Assembly: GCA_019694835.1 (NCBI GenBank) | Contig: JAIBBE010000107.1 | Location: 62,001-126,000, forward strand | DNA: 64,000 nucleotides | Source: Fimbriimonadaceae bacterium | GTDB taxonomy: Bacteria; Armatimonadota; Fimbriimonadia; Fimbriimonadales; Fimbriimonadaceae | Direction: 5' to 3' | Part shown: positions 26,232-33,776 of the stretch, in pieces | Position numbering within the stretch: position 1 is the first letter of the stretch | How the letters are laid out: each line of letters starts with the position of its first letter | Program-made: the position numbers and the translations under genes | Notes under the pieces: generated by a model | The model's input: the letters and a program-made list of their open reading frames with translations, nothing else | Databases searched by the model: none | Told to the model about the DNA's origin: nothing

Positions 26232-27670
26232 GGGTTGCCACCGCTAATACTACTCATATCAAGGTCAACGATAAATGGCTCACCACCGAAAGCAATGGTG
26301 TTGTAGTGTTCATGGTACTCGAAGATGTCGTTCTTCACGTACAAGTAATCGAGATTGGAAAACGAGAAGCACGCGACTTGAATGGTGTCGTTCGAAATGA
26401 TCTGGGTGCGCCATACGGCTTGACCAAGCACGTTCATATTCCCGCCCGAAACGGGATTGTAATCGTGCATGTGCTTGCCTTGGAATACCGTATAAAAAGC
26501 GTCTGTCCAGTTGCTGCCATCTCCATAATATGGGCTCGTTTGCATCAACTGTATGGTCACATCATTGATGTTGCCTTGAACGGGTGGTGGCGCAGATCCA
26601 GCCCAGTTGCTGAAGTCATTTGGATTCTGATTCGCGGACTGCTGCCAGAGCCAGGCCGTGTTGCCATTGGCCCCCTTATAGCCAATGTTAAATTCCACGG
26701 AAGAGTTCAGCGTATCGACGGCGCCGGTAGGCTGGGCGTTGACAAGAGCTAGGTCAAGACCTGCGCCCGTCGATGAGTCAAGTGGATCGAGGTAAGCACT
26801 AAACAACGTATGAATCCAACCGCGATGATCTTCGTCATTGTGCACGGGCGTCGAGGTCGAAACCGTGCCATTGAAATTTGCGGCTATCCACTGGAAGGCA
26901 TGCGAATCAAGGGTTGAGCCATTGTCGTAATACCCATAGAACGTATAGGTGATATTATGCCCAATGGACTGGCCATCAATTGCTGAATCGGCCCCTGTCG
27001 ACCAGGATTCGGTGACAGAGGTCTGGAACCAATTGGAGGAAGCATAATCACTCGGTGGAGTTGGTGTTCCACTCACATCCCTGGTCTGTTCGGCTAACCG
27101 GTCATGGAGATTGCCCATGAACGTGTCCAGCAGTACTCCATCGATAGGAACTTGCTTGTCGCCTTGCGATGCTTGACCCACCAGGAATCCGCTTGGTGAA
27201 TGCTCATGACGCTTGGTCTTGAACGTTAAGCGTTGCGGACGAAGGTTCGTGAGATGAACCCGGTTGCCCCCGCCCAGTGGTGTGATGAGATAGGCCGCAC
27301 TGAGTCCTCGGATCGAACCCGGAACACATTTACTCTTCGTTGTTGCCTGCTTGTGGGCATCGATAGCGTTCAAGATAATAACGGAGGTGCCCTTCGAAAG
27401 CGCATTCTTGACCAAGGGAGCGGTTTCAAGTTCTGCGGGCGAAGTCGATGCGCCATCAATGACCACCAGTTTGTATTTGCCGGGGTCTTGGAGACCGGTG
27501 TAGCTGTCCTGGCGAAACTCGTTCCTGAGCAGGTCGAACACAGGGCCCGACGCAGATCGGTAGACAAGTATCCTGTCCTTCGTCACTGGGGCTCCGCCAC
27601 CACCCCCACAGCCAGGCAAGAGGAACACGCCCCCGAGGATTCCCCCCACTGCCAACCACTTCAAACTCAT
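26228..27670 (-). CDS. Lipoprotein, first gene of the six-gene operon (copy 1)
   Basis: 480 residues. Lipoprotein signal: MSLKWLAVGGILGGVFLLPG, then CGGGGG, a flexible linker after the lipidated cysteine. The N-terminal module RILVYRSASGPVFDLLRNEF, LVVIDGASTSPAELE, VIILNAIDAHKQ is shared with the next gene, whereas the remainder has diverged. Both end in beta-rich stretches with a conserved VWRT (here GQAVWRTQ near residue 412). The ATG at 27670 is chosen over the GTG at 27679 because GGAG lies 8 bases upstream of it. Secreted face of the outer membrane or periplasm is likely. Function unknown. Confidence 0.72.
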   Translation of the reverse strand: MSLKWLAVGGILGGVFLLPGCGGGGGAPVTKDRILVYRSASGPVFDLLRNEFRQDSYTGLQDPGKYKLVVIDGASTSPAELETAPLVKNALSKGTSVIILNAIDAHKQATTKSKCVPGSIRGLSAAYLITPLGGGNRVHLTNLRPQRLTFKTKRHEHSPSGFLVGQASQGDKQVPIDGVLLDTFMGNLHDRLAEQTRDVSGTPTPPSDYASSNWFQTSVTESWSTGADSAIDGQSIGHNITYTFYGYYDNGSTLDSHAFQWIAANFNGTVSTSTPVHNDEDHRGWIHTLFSAYLDPLDSSTGAGLDLALVNAQPTGAVDTLNSSVEFNIGYKGANGNTAWLWQQSANQNPNDFSNWAGSAPPPVQGNINDVTIQLMQTSPYYGDGSNWTDAFYTVFQGKHMHDYNPVSGGNMNVLGQAVWRTQIISNDTIQVACFSFSNLDYLYVKNDIFEYHEHYNTIAFGGEPFIVDLDMSSISGGNP

Positions 27671-27726
27671 TCCCAGCACTCCATCTGCCTTTCAACGCCA
27701 GTAGTTTCAAACAACGATCAATTTGT

Positions 27727-27757
27727 TTCGGGGACGCGTGGCGCAAGCGTCCCCGAA
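27727..27757. terminator. Hairpin between barrel gene and lipoprotein operon
   Basis: Perfect 11-bp stem TTCGGGGACGC/GCGTCCCCGAA with a 9-base loop, 6 bases below the stop of the outer-membrane barrel gene. There is no T-run on the minus strand, so it could be a terminator of reduced strength, letting some transcription continue into the lipoprotein operon. Confidence 0.6.
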
Positions 27758-27763
27758 GAAGAA

Positions 27764-28846
27764 TCAGAACTTGTAACCCAGGTAAATACCATAGGTGAAT
27801 TTGTTCTTGGTGCTCGATTCTGCTGGCAGCGAGTGATACTCGTCCGTCAGTCGGATTCCAAGAGACCAGTTCTTCTCGAATTCATACTTGATGCCCAGAT
27901 AGGCGACGAACGAGTTGTCGCGGTCCGAGCCGAACGCGGGGTACCACGTGAATTCGTGATCCAGATAGAGCTTATCCGTCATCCGCCACTTCAAGTAGTA
28001 CGCGACGTAACCCGAAAATTCGGATCGCTTCTCCGTGCCGTCAGTGAACCGAGTATCCGTGTTCGCGGCACCGATTTCGCCACGGAAGTTGATTCCGTTC
28101 ATGTCGTACAGCGTTTTGCCGACACCCGCCGCGAACCGCAGCTCGCGATCGACCTCACGAATCGAATCATGAAGGGCTTCTCCACGCACGAAGAAGTACA
28201 TGGTGTTTGGCAACTTGAAGTCGTACTGCGCACCACCGCCATAGTTGTTCTTCGTGATGGAGTCGAAACCCTCCTTGTCGTGGATGCTGTACTGATACCA
28301 GCCCCAGAGTCGGAGACGACCAGTGTCGCTTTCGCTCTCGGCACGAGCATGGACGTCAACTTCGTTCGAATTCGTGTTGGAGCGCGTTCCCGTCAGGCTC
28401 GCATCGAGATCGCCGCTCCAAACACCTTTGTGGTCATCTGCCACAACGTTCAGTTCCGAGATTTCGGCGATCTTCAGTTCTTCGCCCGAGGCGAAGGACG
28501 TGATCCGACTCTTGTTCACTGCCGGTTCGCCCGAAACGAAGACGGCCTCGAACTTGACCAAGCCATCCTCGGCAATCACGGCGCGTCCCCGCCGCAGGAC
28601 TCCCTTACCGTCCTTGACTTTGACCTCGCCATCAGTCGAGAACGACTTGATCTTGGCCCGCTCGACCTCGATCATCCCAAGGCTGCTCGACTTGAACTGC
28701 ATCTTGCCGCCCTTGATCGACACCACCGTTCCGCTCAGCTTCTCGCCGCTCTTCAGAAGAAGTTCATCTGCGGTCGCCAGCGTGCCCATCCCTACTATCG
28801 CGAGTCCGACCCCGAGGGACCGGCGAAACCATCCATATCCTCGCAT
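27764..28846 (-). CDS. DUF481-type outer-membrane beta-barrel protein
   Basis: 360 residues. The signal peptide ends near LATADE. An N-terminal SH3-like region (LLLKSGEKLSGTVVSIKGGK; later VVADDHKGVWSGDLDASLTG) leads into a DUF481-like barrel of aromatic-ended strands: RLRLWGWYQYSIHD, YFFVRGEALHDS, YLKWRMTDKLYLDHEFTWYP. It finishes TYGIYLGYKF with the terminal phenylalanine expected of BAM-inserted outer-membrane proteins. That is good evidence that the host is diderm. The start at 28846 is preferred over 28852 because AGGAGG lies 7 bases upstream. The gene is separated from metX by about 94 bases. Confidence 0.85.
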   Translation of the reverse strand: MRGYGWFRRSLGVGLAIVGMGTLATADELLLKSGEKLSGTVVSIKGGKMQFKSSSLGMIEVERAKIKSFSTDGEVKVKDGKGVLRRGRAVIAEDGLVKFEAVFVSGEPAVNKSRITSFASGEELKIAEISELNVVADDHKGVWSGDLDASLTGTRSNTNSNEVDVHARAESESDTGRLRLWGWYQYSIHDKEGFDSITKNNYGGGAQYDFKLPNTMYFFVRGEALHDSIREVDRELRFAAGVGKTLYDMNGINFRGEIGAANTDTRFTDGTEKRSEFSGYVAYYLKWRMTDKLYLDHEFTWYPAFGSDRDNSFVAYLGIKYEFEKNWSLGIRLTDEYHSLPAESSTKNKFTYGIYLGYKF

Positions 28847-28940
28847 CCACATGCCTCCTGTCCGGGTCTCCGCCCGATTCGCGCAGTTTAACCCCTCGGC
28901 CCCGGAAAATGTCAGCTTGGACAGCAGTTTTCAGACTTTT

Positions 28941-30020
28941 CTACTCGAGGAAGAATTCCCGGACCAGCTGGCCCTGGATTTCACCATCGAGGAGGAAAGC
29001 GTCGTGACCATAGGGCAAGTCGATTTCGCGCCAGGTCGAGCGGCATCCCGCGGCTGCAGCCAAGGCATGCAGGGTTTCGCTCTGATGGGTCGGGTAGAGC
29101 GTGTCCGAGGTAAAGCTGGTGAAGAGATACTCGCTTTGCGAACCGTGCAGGTGGGGCCTTTCGTATCGGTCGATGGCCCGGGTCAAGACGATCAGGCTGT
29201 TCGCGTCGAAGCGGGTCGTGAATTTCTCGCCCTGATGCGCCAGATATCCCTCGACCTGGAATTGATCAGATGGCGCATCCGCAAAAACCTCCCGCTGCAA
29301 CCGCCGGCCGAACTTGCGCTCGAAACTCGATTCACTCAAGTAACTCAAATGGCCGAGCATTCGCGCAACGGCCAAGCCACCGACCGGAGGATCATCGGCG
29401 GGATACTCGCCGCCGAGCCACTTCGGGTCGCGCATGATCGCTTGGCGCGCGGTCTCGTTGTAGCCGATCTGCATCGCGCTATGAGCCCGGCAGCTGGCGG
29501 TGATCCAGGCCTTCTCGACCAAACCCGGCTCACGGAGCGTCCATTCCAAGGCCATCATCCCGCCCATGCTCCCGCCAGCCACGCCGTGCAGGCGATCGAT
29601 CCCCAGACTTCGCACGAGTCGCATCTGCACCTCGACCATATCGGCGACGCTGACTTGCGGAAACCTCGACGCATAGCGCTTGCCATCCGGTGCGAGCGAG
29701 ACGGGGCCCGTCGTGCCTTGGCAGCCTCCCAGCGCATTGGTGCCGATGACGAAGAACTGTTCCGTGTCGATCGGCTTTCCCGGCCCGACGATCCGATCCC
29801 ACCAGCCAATCGCGTGCGAATCTCCGCTCAGGGCATGGCAAACGACGATCGCGTTGTCGGCGCGAACGGACAACGTGCCCCAAGTCTCGTAGGCGACGGT
29901 CACCTGCTCAAGGACCGCGCCTGACTCGCAAAGCAATTCGCCCGCATCGAAGTACTGGCGCTCGTCGGTCGTCGGGGCCAAGCGCTCGTTCTCCTGAAAT
30001 AGGGCTGGGTCGGGTTCCAT
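28941..30020 (-). CDS. metX: Homoserine O-acetyltransferase (MetX family)
   Basis: Alpha/beta-hydrolase of 359 residues that activates homoserine (acetyl- or succinyl-CoA donor) as the first committed step to methionine. The nucleophile elbow is GVAGGSMGGMMALEW near residue 145. The catalytic Asp and His are in FTSDTLYPTHQSE near 300 and LPYGHDAFLLDG near 335. VAYETWGTLS and CHALSGDSHAIGWWD, with NALGGCQGTTGP, are characteristic of MetX. Whether the donor is acetyl- or succinyl-CoA cannot be told safely from sequence. The frame is open 171 codons further upstream, but that part is antisense to dtd; the ATG at 30020 starts where the family starts. Divergent from dtd, 27 bases apart. Confidence 0.94.
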   Translation of the reverse strand: MEPDPALFQENERLAPTTDERQYFDAGELLCESGAVLEQVTVAYETWGTLSVRADNAIVVCHALSGDSHAIGWWDRIVGPGKPIDTEQFFVIGTNALGGCQGTTGPVSLAPDGKRYASRFPQVSVADMVEVQMRLVRSLGIDRLHGVAGGSMGGMMALEWTLREPGLVEKAWITASCRAHSAMQIGYNETARQAIMRDPKWLGGEYPADDPPVGGLAVARMLGHLSYLSESSFERKFGRRLQREVFADAPSDQFQVEGYLAHQGEKFTTRFDANSLIVLTRAIDRYERPHLHGSQSEYLFTSFTSDTLYPTHQSETLHALAAAAGCRSTWREIDLPYGHDAFLLDGEIQGQLVREFFLE

Positions 30021-30047
30021 CGGCACTATTGTAGATAGAATGGCGGC

Positions 30048-30497
30048 GTGCGAGCGATCGTTCAGAGGGTGGCGTGGGCCGAGGTGGAGGTGGAAGGCGA
30101 GGTAGTCGGCAGGTGCGGGCCCGGATTCCTCGTGCTTGCCGCCGCCCATCGCGAGGATGATTCGAAGAAGGCCGAGAAGCTCGCCGACCGCATCGTCGGC
30201 CTCCGAATCTTCAACGACGCGAACGGGAAGATGAACCTGGCGCTCAAGGACCTGCCGCCCAGCAAAGAGCCACGGATCCTTGCCGTGTCGAACTTCACCG
30301 TCTACGGCGACTGCGCCAAGAGCCGACGCCCGAGCTTTGTCGAGGCCGCGCCGTATGAGGTTGGCGAGAGGCTTTTCGCCGACTTCGTTGCCGCGCTGCG
30401 CGGATTCGGCGCGCCGGTCGAGACGGGCGTGTTTGGCGGAGACATGCGGGTTCGCCTGGAGAACGACGGCCCGGTCACGGTGATCGTCGAGAGCTGA
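30048..30497 (+). CDS. dtd: D-aminoacyl-tRNA deacylase
   Basis: Cytoplasmic editing enzyme of 149 residues that removes D-amino acids (and glycine from tRNA-Ala) from mischarged tRNA. Family features: MRAIVQRVAWAEVEVEGEVV at the start, GLRIFNDANGKMNLAL near 65, the active-site strand AVSNFTVYGDC near 83 and the cross-subunit motif NDGPVTVIVES at the C-terminus. The usual S-Q-x-T-L here reads S-N-F-T-V, a conservative but unusual change at the glutamine. Full length, so probably functional. It starts with GTG. It is followed by the large inverted repeat at 30547-30707. Confidence 0.93.
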   Translation: MRAIVQRVAWAEVEVEGEVVGRCGPGFLVLAAAHREDDSKKAEKLADRIVGLRIFNDANGKMNLALKDLPPSKEPRILAVSNFTVYGDCAKSRRPSFVEAAPYEVGERLFADFVAALRGFGAPVETGVFGGDMRVRLENDGPVTVIVES

Positions 30498-30546
30498 TGC
30501 CCCAGCATTGCGGTAGGAGGCGAGCCGCGCCATGTCTGGAAGTTCG

Positions 30547-30707
30547 CCGCTCGCGAGCCCCCTCCCTGTCCCTCCCCCACCGGAGTGGGAGAGGGGACGT
30601 GTTTGGAAATCTCAGTCGTTGATTGCAAGCGGGTCGTTTTTGAGAGATTAGCCGACTCCCCTCTCCCACTCCGGTGGGGGAGGGACAGGGAGGGGGCTCG
30701 CGAGCGG
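30547..30707. repeat. Perfect 51-bp inverted repeat (REP/MITE-like)
   Basis: Arms 30547-30597 and 30657-30707 are exact reverse complements over 51 bases and flank a 59-base centre. Each arm can fold by itself around CCCAC-CGGA-GTGGG. It lies between the convergent dtd and metalloprotease-like genes and encodes nothing. The remaining bases of the 294-bp gap (30498-30791) show no gene. It is probably a mobile REP-like palindrome that also stops transcription from both sides. Confidence 0.88.
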
Positions 30708-30791
30708 AAGCATTTCGGGCAACGTCACTAGATGACGTCCTATCACCCTGTTCCATTTTCCCCTTGACCCCCATTGGAGATGCGAAACGGC

Positions 30792-32276
30792 CTAACCGCG
30801 CGCTTGGCCGACAGGCAAGACGCTGAACTTCAGGGATTTTGAGATCGGCAGTCGAGTCGGGTCGTTGTCACGGAGTTGGACGGTGGCGGAGGTGTCGCCG
30901 AGGGTTTTGGGGGTGCCGGTGATGCGGCCCGTCCAGGGGTCGAGCGTGAGGCCGTCGGGGAGTTTCCCGTCGAAAACCTTGACGTTGTAAGTCGGAATCC
31001 CACCACTCGGACTCAGGTCGAGGTCCACCGCTTCCCCGACCGCAAGCCGCACCGGGGCGGTGGGGACGTCGAAACTGAGCCGCTCAAAGGGGGTCGTCTC
31101 CCGGAGGCGATAGCCGATCGACTGCATCACGAGGAGGTCGAACTTGGTGATCAGCCAGCGTTTGCGAGGCATGTCGCCGCCGTACTCGTTGCCAAACGCC
31201 CCAACTCGACTGACCGAATCGATGCTCTCGAAGAAATGCTCGACATCGAGGATTCTCGGGTCTTCGTCGTTACCGGAATAGCGGCGCAAGGTCGGATCGA
31301 CGAAGCGGCCCTCCTTGATCTTCGCGTTGTAGGCCGGGTGGACGCGGTGGTTGACGAGCGAGTGGCCCATTTCATGGTGAACGATCGAGAAGAAGTCAGC
31401 GACCATCGTGCTCATATTCCCCGCTTCCCACCACGCCTCATCGGGCGCCAGGAACTGCCAGCCTTTCGCGTTGTAGTTGCCGGTCGTCTCCATCGCGACG
31501 GTTCCGGAGCGTCTCAGCCCCGTCTTGCGCCCCTTGATCATCTGTGATGTCCCGACATCCGACGCGACCGCCCCCGAGCGCTTCTCCGGACCCGTCACAC
31601 CCACAAAGTAGAGGAGGAAGCCGGTGTATGGCTGCGCGTTCGTGACGGTTTGCCCGCGCTCGAACCCGTTTGGTTCGTAAATAAACGACGTCTCGGCCCC
31701 TGCTGGAACGGGATCGAAAACCGGAGCTTCAAGGAAGTAAGCCCAGTCCTTCGCGGCGGTCTCGGCGAGTTCCTTGGCCTTCGGATCCGCGAAGAACCCG
31801 CTTCGGTCCTGACTGAAGTCGGTGACGATCGGGAAGTCGATGGCGCGGTCGGGCTGGTCCTGGTCGAGGACTTTGACCGGAAACTCGAGAGTCGTCGTGG
31901 ACTCGTTCGCATCCGTAATCTCGACCTTGAGGGTGGCAAGATCGTTGATGCCGTCTGTGTCCGGGAAGATCGACATGAGGAACGGGACTGGCTTCGATTT
32001 CTGATCTAGGTAGAGGATCTTGGTCGGTCCTGTCGAGGACACCTCGGACCAGAGGTTGAACATCATGCGCGGGTGGTTGGCTGTCAACTTGACGCGGGCG
32101 GGCAGGTAGAGTTTCTCGCTCGGCACCAGCCGGAGCCGAATCGCCGGATTGGCGATCCTCCCCTCCCAGTCGATCAGCGTTACGCCTGGCTTGGCGAGGT
32201 CGCGGCCAAACACATCCTGCAGCGCAACCGGCGGCCTCGATTGGGCCAAGGTGAGGGCAAGGTATGGAACCAACAT
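30792..32276 (-). CDS. Secreted HExxH metalloprotease-like protein with putative Ig domain
   Basis: 494 residues, exported through MLVPYLALTLAQS. The central region contains VHHEMGHSLVNHRVHP (near residue 305), a zincin HExxH motif. The third metzincin ligand position carries R rather than H/D, and the expected glycine is absent, so it is not a standard metzincin. The third ligand may lie in DVEHFFESIDSV further on. The C-terminal 90 residues (SPSGGIPTYNVKVF, LPDGLTLDPWTGRITGTP) form a putative Ig-like (He_PIG) adhesion domain. A protease acting outside the cell is plausible; peptidase activity itself is inference. It is 24 bases downstream of the MFS gene start region on the same strand. Confidence 0.78.
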   Translation of the reverse strand: MLVPYLALTLAQSRPPVALQDVFGRDLAKPGVTLIDWEGRIANPAIRLRLVPSEKLYLPARVKLTANHPRMMFNLWSEVSSTGPTKILYLDQKSKPVPFLMSIFPDTDGINDLATLKVEITDANESTTTLEFPVKVLDQDQPDRAIDFPIVTDFSQDRSGFFADPKAKELAETAAKDWAYFLEAPVFDPVPAGAETSFIYEPNGFERGQTVTNAQPYTGFLLYFVGVTGPEKRSGAVASDVGTSQMIKGRKTGLRRSGTVAMETTGNYNAKGWQFLAPDEAWWEAGNMSTMVADFFSIVHHEMGHSLVNHRVHPAYNAKIKEGRFVDPTLRRYSGNDEDPRILDVEHFFESIDSVSRVGAFGNEYGGDMPRKRWLITKFDLLVMQSIGYRLRETTPFERLSFDVPTAPVRLAVGEAVDLDLSPSGGIPTYNVKVFDGKLPDGLTLDPWTGRITGTPKTLGDTSATVQLRDNDPTRLPISKSLKFSVLPVGQARG

Positions 32277-32300
32277 CCACGCCTAGTTTCGCACAACTGC

Positions 32301-33548
32301 CTATCGCGGGTGGTGTATGTAGCCGACCAGCGCCTTTGCCCGAGACCAATGCGCGGCCACGACCATGCACAACGCGCCGCCGATCACGATCGACGCGCGC
32401 TCGCCCCACACCGACGCCACCGCGCCGGCCTCGAAATCGCCAAGCTGCGGACCCGTGATGTGGAACAGACTGCTCGTTGCGCTCATTCGACCCCGAAGCT
32501 CGTCCGGCGTGGCTAATTGGCGGATGGTTTGACGCAGAACGGTGCTGATCATGTCGGAAGCTCCGACCAGGGCCAGGCTGATCGACGCGGTCCATAGGTT
32601 AGGGGCCAATCCGAAGCAGATGGTGAAGAGCCCGAAGCTCCCAATCATCATCACCACCATTCGCCCCTGCCGGTGCACGGTCGGGAACCAGGCCATGCCG
32701 CTCGCCGCCAGCAGCGCGCCCAGACCCGTCGATGCCGCGAGGATGCCGTAGCCTTCCGGACCCAGCTTCAGAATCGTCGCCGCAAAGGCCGGGAGCAAGG
32801 CTTCCGCGCCCGAAAACAGCGTCGCCCAGAAGTCGATCCACATCGCACTGCGCACCACCGGCGTCCGGTTCACAAATCGCAAGCCCTCGCCGATCAGGCC
32901 GAACACTTCCTTCATGGACTGCGGCCGCCCCATCTCGGGGGGCTTCGGAGGCAGCCGCCACACCGCGATCAGAACGGCCGCGAACGAGACGAAGTTGAGA
33001 GCATAGCAAAGCGAAAGCCCCGTCATCCCGAAGAGCCCGCCGGACGCGATCAGCACTCCGGCAATGATCGGACCGAGCACGTCACTCAGCCGCCAGGTGA
33101 TGCCGTTGAGGCTGGCCGCGTTCGGGAAGTCCTGGATCGGCACGAGCCCGACCACCATGGACTGCCGCGCCGGACCATCGAACGCGCGCGCCACCGCCGT
33201 CGCCGCCACGATCCCATACAGTGCCCCAACCGTCGCCGACCCGTTGGCGGTGATGAGCAAGACGACCAGCGCGACGAGGGCCAGCACGCTCTGGGTCAGG
33301 AGCATGACCTTGCGCCGGTCCGCTCGGTCGGCCAGAACGCCGCCGAAAAGCGTCAGCGCCAACAGCGGCCCAACTCTCACCAGCCCCAGCAGCCCGACCA
33401 TGAGCGAACTTTCGGTGAGGTAGTACACATGCCAAGCGATCGCCCAAGCCTGGACGTTATTCCCGACCTGCGACACGAACGCGCCGCCCAGATACTCCCG
33501 AAACCCCGCGTGCCTCAGGGCAGGCAGTCGCTCGGTAAGGCGGGGCAT
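32301..33548 (-). CDS. MFS transporter, EntS/MFS_3-like exporter
   Basis: 415-residue permease with about twelve membrane segments. It opens with RHAGFREYLGGAFVSQVGNN and WAIAWHVYYLTESSLMVGLLG, a start typical of the MFS_3 (EntS-like) branch. The cytoplasmic loop GGVLADRADRRKVMLLTQS (near residue 70) is the A-motif variant of that group. The segment FDGPARQSMVVGLVP near 125 and ALVGASDMISTVLRQTIRQL near 345 also fit. These proteins usually export siderophores, drugs or metabolites; the cargo here is not deducible. It is followed after 24 bases by the secreted HExxH protein gene on the same strand. Confidence 0.88.
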   Translation of the reverse strand: MPRLTERLPALRHAGFREYLGGAFVSQVGNNVQAWAIAWHVYYLTESSLMVGLLGLVRVGPLLALTLFGGVLADRADRRKVMLLTQSVLALVALVVLLITANGSATVGALYGIVAATAVARAFDGPARQSMVVGLVPIQDFPNAASLNGITWRLSDVLGPIIAGVLIASGGLFGMTGLSLCYALNFVSFAAVLIAVWRLPPKPPEMGRPQSMKEVFGLIGEGLRFVNRTPVVRSAMWIDFWATLFSGAEALLPAFAATILKLGPEGYGILAASTGLGALLAASGMAWFPTVHRQGRMVVMMIGSFGLFTICFGLAPNLWTASISLALVGASDMISTVLRQTIRQLATPDELRGRMSATSSLFHITGPQLGDFEAGAVASVWGERASIVIGGALCMVVAAHWSRAKALVGYIHHPR

Positions 33549-33557
33549 GGCATGAGC

Positions 33558-33776
33558 TTATCCGATTCCCGCTCTCCCGTCTACCCGATGAATGGCAGGG
33601 AGCGGGACGTGGCGATTCCTGGCCCGGGCAACCGGCTCGGATTCGAACCATCCCACCCGCACCGCCCGTCCGCAAGAGACAAGCGTTACGAGCGCTTCCG
33701 TCTCGCCCTCGAAGGAGGCACCCGCTGAAACCGCTCGGGCGCTGAGCAGATCGCGGCACCAGTCTTCCGCGCTCAA
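33558..33776 (-). CDS. Small hypothetical protein coupled to upstream gene
   Basis: A 72-codon frame (MSAEDWCRDLLSARAVSAGA at the start; RARNRHVPLPAIHRVDGRAG near the end) whose ATG overlaps the preceding stop as ATGA, and which ends 9 bases before the MFS gene. This spacing mimics the other coupled genes of the window. However, the product has no recognisable domain and an arginine/valine composition like non-coding GC-rich DNA. It could be spurious. Confidence 0.3.
   Translation of the reverse strand: MSAEDWCRDLLSARAVSAGASFEGETEALVTLVSCGRAVRVGWFESEPVARARNRHVPLPAIHRVDGRAGIG

Noticed and set aside
27233..28891. 552-codon plus-strand open frame
   Set aside because: Antisense to the first lipoprotein and the outer-membrane barrel, both of which have signal peptides and recognisable structure; no domain in the frame.
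28323..29924. 533-codon plus-strand open frame
   Set aside because: Antisense to the barrel gene and metX; metX motifs are unambiguous.
30021..30533. Upstream extension of metX (171 codons)
   Set aside because: Antisense to dtd; the family N-terminus is at 30020.
33632..33652. Minus-strand GGTTCGAATCC resembling a tRNA T-loop
   Set aside because: The flanking bases do not form a 5-bp T-stem, and no acceptor or anticodon arm was found around it.
32673..33728. 351-codon plus-strand open frame rich in Arg, His and Gln
   Set aside because: Antisense to the MFS transporter and of non-protein-like composition.
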